From Erwinia mallotivora (lineage in GTDB: Bacteria > Pseudomonadota > Gammaproteobacteria > Enterobacterales > Enterobacteriaceae): a DNA stretch of 64,000 bases. This document shows, one piece after another, positions 39,696-47,655 of this stretch (position 1 is the first letter of the stretch; each line of letters begins with the position of its first letter). A program made the translations under genes and the position numbers. The DNA lies in contig NZ_JFHN01000056.1 in NCBI RefSeq assembly GCF_000590885.1, positions 33,968 through 97,967 on the forward strand. The letters run 5' to 3'. The notes under the pieces are model-generated. The model was not told the origin of the DNA and made no database searches. It was given only the letters and a program-made list of their open reading frames with translations.

Positions 39696-40241
39696 ATGCT
39701 GAACAAATCCGCACATCCACTCCCGGTTTACCGGGAGGCCACTCCGCAATCCTGGCGATGCCCACTGTCTGCGCCGGTGCGTCTCAGCCAGCATCTGCCT
39801 GAGCAGCACAGTCATCCCGACGGTGAGAAGCTGCTGGCGGTACTGCGTCCCTGTAACCCGGAAGTGGCCACCGCCCTGGGGCTGGTCGAGGGGGCAACCG
39901 TGATCCACCTTCGTATGCTGCGCCGGATCGAGGGCGTACCGGTGTCGGTAATAAACCACTATCTGACCGATGCCAGCGGCTGGCCGCTTTTGCAGCAGTT
40001 CAGCGGCGGATCGCTGCATCAGTTTATGCAGCAGGAAATGGGGATGGTGTTGCATCATGACCAGACCCGAATTGCAGTGCGCCGTGCGCAGGCCAAAGAA
40101 AGCAGGTTGCTGGAGGTGTCACTCCATTCGCCACTGCTGTGCGTGCGAACGCTGAATCGCTGCGCCAGCGGTGCAACGCTGGCGGAATATTCCGTCAGCC
40201 TGACCCGCGCCGATATGATTGAACTGACGGTAGAAAACTGA
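39696..40241 (+). pseudogene. phnF: PhnF-type regulator lacking its winged-helix domain
   Basis: The 181-residue product matches the effector-binding (UTRA) part of PhnF, the GntR/HutC-family regulator of phosphonate genes. Matches include EKLLAVLRP, ATALGLVEGATVIHLRMLRR, SGGSLHQFMQQE and the near-identical end LAEYSVSLTRADMIELTVEN. E. coli PhnF has 241 residues, with about 75 forming an N-terminal winged helix-turn-helix. Here the opening MLNKSAHPLPVYREA, which itself resembles a PhnF start, joins almost directly to the UTRA domain. The DNA-binding domain therefore seems removed by an internal in-frame deletion. It cannot bind DNA as PhnF does. It precedes an orphan phnH. Confidence 0.82.
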
Positions 40242-40270
40242 ATGGTGCGACTGAAAGCAGGAACCCACAA

Positions 40271-40840
40271 ATGACCTTACTTGCCTGTTTTAACCCTCTG
40301 GCGGGGGATGGCGAGGATACCCGCCGACGTATTCGTAAAGCTGTCAATGAACCTGGCGTGGTGGTTTCTTTGCCTGCGCAACCGGGATGGGGCGATGCCT
40401 CTGCGGCGGCAACCACGCTGCTGATGACGTTGCCGCAGTGCGAAACGCCGGTCTGGCTGGACAGCGGCCTGCACAGCGAGGCACTGCTTAACACTCTGCA
40501 TTTACACACCGGGGCTTCGGTGTCAGCTGATAAAAGGGTGCCGTTTGCCCTGCTGCATACCGAATCAGACATCGCTCCCGACGGCTTTTGCCATCAGCTA
40601 TCGGCAGAAAAACGCACCACCCTGATTATCGAGGTCACGGCGCTGAGTGGCGGTCTGACCCTGCGGCTCAGAGGGCCGTCGCTGAGGGAAACGCGTGCGG
40701 TGGCTCCCCGGCTGTCGGAAACGGTGCTGCATTATCTGCGTCAGCGTCCACAGGGTATGGCTCAGCGAGTGGATATGATTTTTACCTGCAAAGAGAAAAT
40801 GATGGCCCTGCCATCCACCACCGATGTGCAGGTTTGCTGA
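40271..40840 (+). CDS. phnH: PhnH-like C-P lyase subunit, orphan
   Basis: Homologue of PhnH, a subunit of the PhnGHI complex that attaches phosphonate to ribose at the start of C-P lyase degradation. It has 189 residues (E. coli 194), with matches at RIRKAVNEPGVVVSL, ETPVWLDSG, LTLRLRGPSLRETRAVAPRL, the RPQGMAQRVDMIFTC region and ALPSTTDVQVC. The neighbouring genes it needs (phnG, phnI, phnJ, phnK, phnL, phnM) are absent. phnG, which normally sits between phnF and phnH, has been lost. The gene looks intact but cannot form a working C-P lyase from this locus alone. Confidence 0.85.
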   Translation: MTLLACFNPLAGDGEDTRRRIRKAVNEPGVVVSLPAQPGWGDASAAATTLLMTLPQCETPVWLDSGLHSEALLNTLHLHTGASVSADKRVPFALLHTESDIAPDGFCHQLSAEKRTTLIIEVTALSGGLTLRLRGPSLRETRAVAPRLSETVLHYLRQRPQGMAQRVDMIFTCKEKMMALPSTTDVQVC

Positions 40841-40872
40841 AGCTGGCCAACAAGGCCTGCTGTCAGCTGGCC

Positions 40873-40900
40873 TCCCCCGCTGGCGGTGTTGAGCGGGGGA
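40873..40900. terminator. GC hairpin between convergent phnH and GT8 gene
   Basis: Perfect 9-bp stem tcccccgct / agcggggga with a 10-nt loop, in the gap between convergent genes. It has no T run, so it is a possible but weak terminator. Confidence 0.5.
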
Positions 40901-40921
40901 GTGATGCGCGCGGCTGGAGGC

Positions 40922-41743
40922 TTATCCCAGCGCCGTTTCCCACCACAGCCTGTTCAGCGCATAGTCGCGATTATCGGGATTGGGTGCTTTCTCCCACGGC
41001 TTATCAATGATGTAGTGAATATTCTTCACCTTCGCCATATCCCAGATGGCCGCATGCTGGAACGGCAGAGTTTTCAGCGCATTGTAAATCCAGGGCAGCG
41101 GTTGCCAGCGCTGATGATAGAAATCGTTGAGGAAATCCTGCTCGGCAAACAGATAGCGCGATAAATCATCCAGCGAGCAAAGATGCTGCATCATATCCTC
41201 AAACACCTGCTGGTCTGGTTTCACCACCAGCAGGCCGCCGTTAAGGTAGTTTTCCACTTCGTCAGGTTGCTCGGTGTGTTCCACACCCCGACAGTAGCTG
41301 TAAAAACAGTTCTCGGGCCGCCAGCTTTTGGGATAGCTGGCAATTTTGCCAGGATTGCAACGGCAGGCGTGGCAGGCGGCGATCCAGCCCTCAGGCAGCG
41401 TCAGTTCAAACAGCTCATCCATGTTACGGGTGACCAGCATATCCGCATCCAGAAAAACAATGCGTTCAAACTCGGTCATCCGCCAGATGTTCAGTTTGGT
41501 CCACACCTCAGAAAAGCGTTCGCTGGCGTAGTGCGTGTGCTGGTTATCATCCGCAGCCAGCGTGGTCACTTCACGCAGCAGGCAGCCAGCCCGGACCAGC
41601 ATCTGACGGCTGGCGGCATCGATATTGCGGGTGACCAGCACCACCAGCGGCCAGGAGGTGTTGGCCTTTTGCAGCGATTTATGCAGCGCCTTCACCCCGT
41701 TAAGGTAATCAGGCTCGGTAAGCAGGGTAGCCCATGCTTTCAT
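40922..41743 (-). CDS. Family 8 glycosyltransferase
   Basis: Glycogenin/galactinol-synthase-like GT8 enzyme, 273 residues, probably cytoplasmic, using a UDP-sugar. Visible marks are MKAWATLLTEPDYLNGVKAL, the metal-binding DxD in RIVFLDADMLVTRNMDELFE (about 100), YLNGGLLVVKPD, AEQDFLNDFY and the HYIIDKPWE segment near the C-terminus with a family His/Lys. The acceptor is unknown. It lies 17 bp downstream of the FAD oxidase gene on the same strand, probably in one transcript. Confidence 0.88.
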   Translation of the reverse strand: MKAWATLLTEPDYLNGVKALHKSLQKANTSWPLVVLVTRNIDAASRQMLVRAGCLLREVTTLAADDNQHTHYASERFSEVWTKLNIWRMTEFERIVFLDADMLVTRNMDELFELTLPEGWIAACHACRCNPGKIASYPKSWRPENCFYSYCRGVEHTEQPDEVENYLNGGLLVVKPDQQVFEDMMQHLCSLDDLSRYLFAEQDFLNDFYHQRWQPLPWIYNALKTLPFQHAAIWDMAKVKNIHYIIDKPWEKAPNPDNRDYALNRLWWETALG

Positions 41744-41760
41744 TCATTTTCTCCTTATTA

Positions 41761-43143
41761 TCAGTCGAGCAGTCTGGCGGTAAATGTGTTGGCAAATTTA
41801 TGCTGTGGGTCCAGTGCTTCGCGTATTTCGCAAAACGCCTGCCATTGTGGATAGAGCGCAGGCCAGTCGTACAGCGTATCATCGAAATATTTTCCCCAGT
41901 GAGGTCTGCCGCCGACCGCTGCCAGCACTTTTTCCACCGCCTTCAGAAACGCCACGCCTTCTTCTGAAAGCGAGCCGTCCTCGGCGTAATAGACCACAAA
42001 ACCAAAAAAACAGGTCTCCTGCTGATACGCCGGGCTGAGCCAGCTGGCCGACGGGCCGGTACAGCGCAGGATGATCGGATAGTGCATATGCGGCTGGGTT
42101 TCGCTGTGCCACTGTTTGATCTCTGCAATCACCTGCGGGACGTGCGCCAGCGGGATACCTATCTCCACGTTGATTTGCGGCGTGGCAATGCCCCGACAGA
42201 ACACCTGATAAATATCCCCGGTCACGTCTGAGAAATCTTTGAAACGGGTGACGGTGCGAAACGGTTTTCCCTGATCGTCAACGATCTGCGTGTCGCTGCG
42301 CATATTATCCAGCGTCTGATCCACCGTGTCATTCATCGCGTCGCTGGTCTGCTGCTGTTTTACCAGATCGTCGTTATTATCGTGATACTCTTCGGTTTCC
42401 TCGCGGTCTGCCCGGCGGGCATTCCAGACATGTACCTGATTTTCATCAGGAAACCACCAGATTTTACTCAGGGCATAATCCTGGTTCCACGCCAGCAGAT
42501 CCTGGCCCAGGGTGTCAGCGTGGGCGGCACTTTTAAAGCAGGTATAGACCGCTAACGGCTGGATGCGCAGGGTCACCTGGGTGACCACGCCCAGACACCC
42601 CAGACCCAACTGCACCGCCGCGAAAGCCGGGTGCTGACGATCAAACTCCTCAATGCTGCCATCAGCCATCACCATCCGCAGGCTGAGAAGCTCATCGGCC
42701 AGCGAGCTCTGTTTTAACCCCTGGTCGTGCGTGCCGGTGGACAGCGCCCCGGCCAGCGTCTGGACGGCGATCACCCCCGGTGAGGCGGATAACATTCTGT
42801 CCATCTCCGTCAGCGTCTGGTACACCTCCTCCAGCGGGGTGCCTGCGGCAAAGGTGGCGCTGGTATCGGTGGATGACAGCAGGCCGCGCAGCTGACAGAG
42901 ATCGATCAGCACATCCTCCTGCGCCGCCAGCTTCAGCATTCGGCCTGAAGACATCCGGCTGCCCATCACGCGGATCTTTCCTTTGCTGCTGCGAACCAGC
43001 TCCTGTAATTCCTGCTCGGTGGCGGGGGTGCGCACCGTGCTCTTGTCGGCCAGCAGGGTATTCTGCGCCCAGTTCCACAGCCCGGCTTCGCTGCCGTCCA
43101 GTTGAGGTTCGCGAAGGGGATAACCGTTCTTTTCGGATGACAT
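41761..43143 (-). CDS. FAD-dependent sugar-lactone-type oxidase
   Basis: Flavoprotein of the VAO/PCMH family with a C-terminal D-arabinono-lactone-oxidase (ALO)-like domain, 460 residues from the ATG at 43143 (MSSEKNGYPLREPQLDGSEA). FAD-domain signs are RTPATEQELQELVRSSKGKI, RVMGSRMSSGRM, LSTGTHDQG and QLGLGCLGVVTQVTLRIQ. The ALO end is marked by GGRPHWGKYFD and LDPQHKFANTF. The usual GHS histidine for covalent FAD is absent (SRMSSGR), so FAD is probably bound non-covalently. The substrate is unknown: a sugar, sugar acid lactone or alditol is likely. The frame extends 26 codons upstream with no similarity. It forms a likely operon with the GT8 gene. Confidence 0.85.
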   Translation of the reverse strand: MSSEKNGYPLREPQLDGSEAGLWNWAQNTLLADKSTVRTPATEQELQELVRSSKGKIRVMGSRMSSGRMLKLAAQEDVLIDLCQLRGLLSSTDTSATFAAGTPLEEVYQTLTEMDRMLSASPGVIAVQTLAGALSTGTHDQGLKQSSLADELLSLRMVMADGSIEEFDRQHPAFAAVQLGLGCLGVVTQVTLRIQPLAVYTCFKSAAHADTLGQDLLAWNQDYALSKIWWFPDENQVHVWNARRADREETEEYHDNNDDLVKQQQTSDAMNDTVDQTLDNMRSDTQIVDDQGKPFRTVTRFKDFSDVTGDIYQVFCRGIATPQINVEIGIPLAHVPQVIAEIKQWHSETQPHMHYPIILRCTGPSASWLSPAYQQETCFFGFVVYYAEDGSLSEEGVAFLKAVEKVLAAVGGRPHWGKYFDDTLYDWPALYPQWQAFCEIREALDPQHKFANTFTARLLD

Positions 43144-43281
43144 CAGTAGCTCCAGATTCAGGGCGAAACAGCAGGATGGTATTGGATGGCAGAACAGCAT
43201 TCTCCGGCTCTGACCGTTCAAGCGTAGCTGAATTACCCCGGAATGACAGAGCTCAGGCGTGCGGCGTGATGCTGACGGACT

Positions 43282-43917
43282 TCAGAGCGGACGCAGGTAG
43301 CGCAGGGTGGCTTCCACCACCAGTCGGCGGTTGCGGGTAATGCTTTGCTGCTCTGTTTCATCATTGCCGAACAGCGTGTGAAACGTATAGCGGTTAGCCA
43401 CGTTGTGAGTGCAGATGCTGCTGATCAGGCGATGGACGTCCACCGTGGCCACCTCCGGATTGAACACGCCCGCCGCTTTCCCGCGTGACAGAATGCTGTC
43501 CAGCACGTCCAGCGCGCTCTGATTCAGCGTCTTTATTCGCGTTGACTGGCTGATAAAACGGCCCTGCATCAGGTTTTCGCTGCACACCAGCCGCAGGAAA
43601 TCAGGATGGTAAATATGGTAATCGAAGCTGGCTTCCGCCAGTCGCACCATCGCCTCTTCCGGGGGAAACTGTTGCAGATTCAGCCCCATTTCATGCTGGC
43701 GTATCGCCAGATAAACCTGCTCCAGCACCTCGACGTAGAGATTTTCTTTGTTGTTGAAGTGGTAAACCACCATGCGTTTGGTGGTACCGGCCTGCTGCGC
43801 AATCTGCTCCATGCGTGCGCCCTGCAAGCCGAACCCGGCAAAGGCGCTCAGTGCTGAGGCGAGGATGCGTTTTTTCAGGCCTTGCGGATCATTTTTTCTT
43901 TTTTCAGTAGCAGACAT
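43282..43917 (-). CDS. TetR-family transcriptional regulator
   Basis: Regulator of 211 residues. The N-terminal helix-turn-helix is clear: RILASALSAFAGFGLQGARM, EQIAQQAGTTKRMVVYHFNN and KENLYVEVLEQVY (about 17-70). The helical C-terminal ligand domain resembles NicS/RutR-type proteins (SENLMQGRFISQS). It lies 138 bp upstream of the FAD oxidase gene on the same strand, so it probably controls that oxidase-GT8 unit and may be cotranscribed. The ligand is unknown. Confidence 0.9.
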   Translation of the reverse strand: MSATEKRKNDPQGLKKRILASALSAFAGFGLQGARMEQIAQQAGTTKRMVVYHFNNKENLYVEVLEQVYLAIRQHEMGLNLQQFPPEEAMVRLAEASFDYHIYHPDFLRLVCSENLMQGRFISQSTRIKTLNQSALDVLDSILSRGKAAGVFNPEVATVDVHRLISSICTHNVANRYTFHTLFGNDETEQQSITRNRRLVVEATLRYLRPL

Positions 43918-44005
43918 AGCAGGTCAGTCAGTCCGTGGTGGTGAAAATGTTCATCAGGATACACAGCGCCAGGACTACCACAGTTACAGGCGGATGATGT
44001 GCAGG

Positions 44006-44785
44006 TCAGCGGTCAAAAAAAGCGTGGGTGCCGTCGATCACGCTGTGATGATGCTGTTTGATTTGCTCATCCAGTTGCGTCCTGTCCGGCAACGGCTGGC
44101 CGCGCACCACCGCTTCACAGGTGAAGCAAAACAGCAGAATAGCCCGACTACACAGATGTGCCGCATCACTGTAGCTCTCCAGCGAGACAAAGTATGCGGC
44201 GTCACTGGCACCACGCTGCTGACAGCTGTCCCAGACCGCCATCAGCGCCCGCCAGACCTCCGTTGCCTCACCCAGCAGGGCGGTTCTGCTGAGGGAAAAA
44301 GCCACGATTTCCGCCATGCGCACAAACAGCGGCTGACGGCTGGCGGAGGTGAACAAAATTTCCAGGGTCTTCTGCCACTGCGTCAGGGTGGTGGAAAACA
44401 GGGCGTTTTGCAACTGTTCCGGGCTGGCGTGTTGCCAGGGAAATGCGGCAATCAGCCCGCTGAACTGCTGTTGCCAGGCAATACAGGCCGCCTCATCCTC
44501 GCAGGGCACCGGCGGCAGCTGCTGCGCCAGCTGTTGAAACCGTTGCAGTTCACGCTGACGCTTCTGCTCCGACCCTTTAATCAGCCGGGCCTTACGCTGT
44601 TGCAGACCGTGTAGCGCATCGAGATCGTGGCAGGTTGCCATGGCGATTTCACCGGCCAGCAGCGCTTTATTGATGATCTGGATACGCGCTGTCGAGGTGA
44701 CAACCGAACGCTCGGCCAGCAATTCATTTCGGCGGTTAAGGTAAGCCGCAGCAGGACACAGAAAGTGGCTCATCAGCATTCTCAT
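44006..44785 (-). CDS. Hypothetical protein, unrecognised
   Basis: Product of about 259 residues if it begins at the ATG at 44785; 44773 is also possible. The frame is open upstream to 44920. No family was recognised. The sequence is helical, rich in Gln, Ala and Leu, with a basic coiled-coil-like stretch (QRKARLIKGSEQKRQRELQR, about 62-81) and no membrane segment. A clear ribosome site is missing at either ATG, which lowers confidence. It lies upstream of the TetR gene on the same strand. Confidence 0.5.
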   Translation of the reverse strand: MRMLMSHFLCPAAAYLNRRNELLAERSVVTSTARIQIINKALLAGEIAMATCHDLDALHGLQQRKARLIKGSEQKRQRELQRFQQLAQQLPPVPCEDEAACIAWQQQFSGLIAAFPWQHASPEQLQNALFSTTLTQWQKTLEILFTSASRQPLFVRMAEIVAFSLSRTALLGEATEVWRALMAVWDSCQQRGASDAAYFVSLESYSDAAHLCSRAILLFCFTCEAVVRGQPLPDRTQLDEQIKQHHHSVIDGTHAFFDR

Positions 44786-44993
44786 GGTCAGAAAGGCAAC
44801 GGCGGCGGTTGCCTGTGTAGAGCAGGGAGTATGACACAAGATCGGCCGGTACAACCGGGCCGCGTTGCTTTTCAGCCGAATGCCAGAGGGCTTTAGCCGC
44901 CAGGCAGATAAAGTTTGCACAAGTTGATATTTCCCTCTGTGCGCGGCACGCGGTTAAATTCCTTTCAGACCCGCTAACCGCAAGGAAAATACC

Positions 44994-45179
44994 ATGCGAA
45001 CCTTTGCCCTTCTGACCACCACGAGAAAATGGCTGACCGCGCTGCGCCCGACGTTTTCTCTTACCCTGCCTGCCGATCAACCCGCTGACAGCGCCCGGTT
45101 GAGTGAATCGCTGTTGCCAACTGGCCTGTATGGCTTTGAAACCGGCTACCTGCTGGCGAGAGCGCGGTATGAGAAATAG
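44994..45179 (+). CDS. Possible 61-residue small protein
   Basis: A short frame (MRTFALLTTTRKWLTALRPT and onward) preceded by a good ribosome site (aagga, with suitable spacing to ATG). It stands alone, oppositely oriented to both neighbours. The product is basic at its N-terminus with a Pro/Ser-rich middle and shows no signal or motif. No family is recognised. It could be a real small protein or chance. Confidence 0.3.
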   Translation: MRTFALLTTTRKWLTALRPTFSLTLPADQPADSARLSESLLPTGLYGFETGYLLARARYEK

Positions 45180-45233
45180 CCGTCACCCTCACCGCATCCG
45201 TTATTGTTACTGGAATGAGTTATGCGCTCTGAA

Positions 45234-45260
45234 GCCCGTTCGCGTTCTGACTGAACGGGC
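45234..45260 (-). terminator. Hairpin after the GH31 gene
   Basis: Perfect 8-bp stem gcccgttc / gaacgggc, 8 bp past the GH31 stop on the minus strand. The following sequence is not T-rich, so it is a probable but imperfect terminator. Confidence 0.5.
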
Positions 45261-45268
45261 CATGGCGC

Positions 45269-47641
45269 TCAGGCCTCGTTCAGCGGCCATGTGTCACACT
45301 CTGTGCCGTTTACCCACAGACGGCGGTGTTCCTGATGCGGCAGGGTGATATGCAGTTTTTTCCAGCCGGGCTGAAAGTGGCCTTCAGTCGTGATGGTCAG
45401 TCGGATAGCGCGGTCGTCACAGGTCATCCGCCAGTTCAGCCACAGGGCATTGCCCTGTTGATAGCCCCAGGATTCACCGTCATCCTCAAACAACAGGCCC
45501 TCAGCGCTGCCCACGCCTTTTAACGGGAACAGCTTCAGCTCTCGCTGATTATCTTCCGCCACATTCACCGCCCGCAGATGCTGACTGAGCGGCAGGCCCG
45601 CGCCTGCGCGCACCAGCAGCGGCAGTTTTTCCAGCGGGGCGGCCAGCGTGACCCACTGCCCGCCGCTGTACCACTCGCCGCTGTAAAAATCGTACCAGCC
45701 GGTGAGATTATCCGGCAGCCACAGCGACCGCTGACGCTGGCCCGGTTCCACCACGCTTGCCACCAGCAGGTCGCGCCCCAGCATAAACTCATCGCCTTCC
45801 ACAAAGGTCTGCGCATCATTTTCATGGTCGAGAAAGGTGGGGCGCAGCATCGGCTCATCATCGGCATGGGCCTGCCACAGCAGGGTATAAAGGTAAGGCA
45901 GCAGGCGATAGCGTAGTTCGATGGCGTCACGAATGGCGGGGGTCACCGCCGGATACATCCAGGGTTCGTTGACCGTGTGGTCATCATTCCAGGAGTGAAT
46001 GGTAAAGCGGGGATGCATCACGCCATTCTGTACCCAGCGCACAAAGAGTTCGGCGTCCGGCTTGTCCCCGGCAAAGCCGCCAACATCGTGACCGAGGTTA
46101 TACAGACCGGAAAGGCTCATACCCAGCCCCATGCGTATGTTATACCGCAGGGTCTGCCAGCTGGTGCGGTTATCCCCGCTCCAGGTCTGCACGTAGCGCT
46201 GCATCCCGGCGCAGCCGGAACGTGAGATCAGAAAAGGGCGTTTCTCCGGCGCGAAACGCTGCTGCGCTTCCATTGAGGCGCGCATCATCAGCAACGGCAT
46301 CACCGGGCGGATATCCTTTATCGCCAGGCTGCGGCCAAAGCCGTGACAGCGCGCCTCGCCATCCCACACTTCATATTCGTTGTTGTCGTTCCAGGTTGAA
46401 TCTATGCCCATCTCCAGCAGTTGGCGGGTTACCCCCTGTTGCCACCAGGTAATGGTGGCGGGGTTGGTAAAGTCGAGGTGTGAGCCTTCATCGTCCCAGA
46501 ATGCAGAGCGCTCAGGCTGGTCGCTTTCAGAGTCGCGGATAAACAGACCCTGCGCGGCAACGGCCTGGTACTGGGGGTGATCCTGCAACAGACAGGGCTT
46601 GATATTGGCGGCCAGATGCAGCCCGGCGGCGTGGAAGGCGGCGCTCATCTGCTGCGGCTGCGGCACTTTTTCCCGGTTCCAGTTAAATACGTAACGCTTG
46701 TTGTTGATTGAGGTGTAGCCGGAGGAGAGCTGGAACGAATCACAGGGGATCGCCTGTTCGCGGCAAAGCCGGATAAAGTTCATCAGCTGCTGCTGCGCGT
46801 CGGGCGCATCGGTGTAGTGCATGGTCGAGCCGCTGTAACCGAGGCTCCATTTCGGGCCGAACAGCGTTTTACCGGTGAGACGAACAAAGGCTTTGGTGAC
46901 ATCCAGCACCCGGCAGCCGGTGAACAGGTAGTAATCGATATCGCCACTTTCCGCCTGCCAGCGGCGATAGGGTTGATGATAGTTATCCAGCTCGTTGCCC
47001 AGGTCCAGCTGGGTGTTGCTCAGATTGTCGTAATAGAGGCCGAAGCTGATGTTGTCGCGCCGGGTCAGGGTAAAAGGAATATGTTTATACAGCGGGTCGG
47101 TGGTGGCGGCGTTGTAGCCCATTGCATCCAGATTACGCATCTCATACCGTCTGCCGTTACGTTGCAAATCACCGGCTTTCTCCCCCAGCCCGTAGTAGCG
47201 TTCGTCGGGCTGGCGGCGCAGATAGTGGGCGACGCCATCCCCGTGGGCATTCAGCAGATAGGCGCTGGTGGTCCGGTCGCCGGTGAGAAACTGCCATTCG
47301 CCGTGCGGATCAAGATAGTGCCACTCCAGCCACAGCGGCTGATGCACCGTCACCCGTAACTGACGGGTGGTCAGCACCAGGCTGTCAGCCTGTTCGCTGA
47401 CGGTAAAAGCGGGCAGGCTGAATCCCGCCAGGCTCTCGCGCGAACGTCCCTCCCAGGGCACGTCGCCCTGCGGGGCAATGCTCCAGCTGCGGTCGGGATT
47501 AAATTCGCCCTGACGTTTTACCGCCACCCGGATCAGGTTTTCTTCCAGCACATACAGGCAGAGATGATGCCTGCCATCAACGATTAACTGAAGGTGGTGC
47601 GCATCCGACTGCGCCAGGGTCCAGTGTTTAAGGGTTTTCAT
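45269..47641 (-). CDS. Glycoside hydrolase family 31 alpha-glycosidase
   Basis: Retaining alpha-glycosidase of 790 residues from the ATG at 47641 (MKTLKHWTLAQSDAHHLQLI), with no signal peptide. The GH31 N-terminal beta domain (YGLGEKAGDLQRNGRRYEMR) leads into the barrel. The nucleophile is D419 in STWNDNNEYE and the acid/base Asp lies in TWSGDNRTSW. SGLYNLGHDVGGFAG and RSGCAGMQRYVQ are also typical. A C-terminal beta domain follows. It lies 14 bp after an ExuT-like transporter gene, so its substrate should be what that transporter imports. The context with uxuA/uxuR suggests an alpha-linked uronide or related sugar; ordinary alpha-glucosidase or xylosidase activity is equally possible. Confidence 0.9.
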   Translation of the reverse strand: MKTLKHWTLAQSDAHHLQLIVDGRHHLCLYVLEENLIRVAVKRQGEFNPDRSWSIAPQGDVPWEGRSRESLAGFSLPAFTVSEQADSLVLTTRQLRVTVHQPLWLEWHYLDPHGEWQFLTGDRTTSAYLLNAHGDGVAHYLRRQPDERYYGLGEKAGDLQRNGRRYEMRNLDAMGYNAATTDPLYKHIPFTLTRRDNISFGLYYDNLSNTQLDLGNELDNYHQPYRRWQAESGDIDYYLFTGCRVLDVTKAFVRLTGKTLFGPKWSLGYSGSTMHYTDAPDAQQQLMNFIRLCREQAIPCDSFQLSSGYTSINNKRYVFNWNREKVPQPQQMSAAFHAAGLHLAANIKPCLLQDHPQYQAVAAQGLFIRDSESDQPERSAFWDDEGSHLDFTNPATITWWQQGVTRQLLEMGIDSTWNDNNEYEVWDGEARCHGFGRSLAIKDIRPVMPLLMMRASMEAQQRFAPEKRPFLISRSGCAGMQRYVQTWSGDNRTSWQTLRYNIRMGLGMSLSGLYNLGHDVGGFAGDKPDAELFVRWVQNGVMHPRFTIHSWNDDHTVNEPWMYPAVTPAIRDAIELRYRLLPYLYTLLWQAHADDEPMLRPTFLDHENDAQTFVEGDEFMLGRDLLVASVVEPGQRQRSLWLPDNLTGWYDFYSGEWYSGGQWVTLAAPLEKLPLLVRAGAGLPLSQHLRAVNVAEDNQRELKLFPLKGVGSAEGLLFEDDGESWGYQQGNALWLNWRMTCDDRAIRLTITTEGHFQPGWKKLHITLPHQEHRRLWVNGTECDTWPLNEA

Positions 47642-47655
47642 GGTCAGTCTCACTC

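Noticed and set aside
43772..44614. 280-codon plus-strand frame over the TetR and hypothetical genes
   Set aside because: It overlaps a clear TetR gene in antisense and its sequence resembles nothing.
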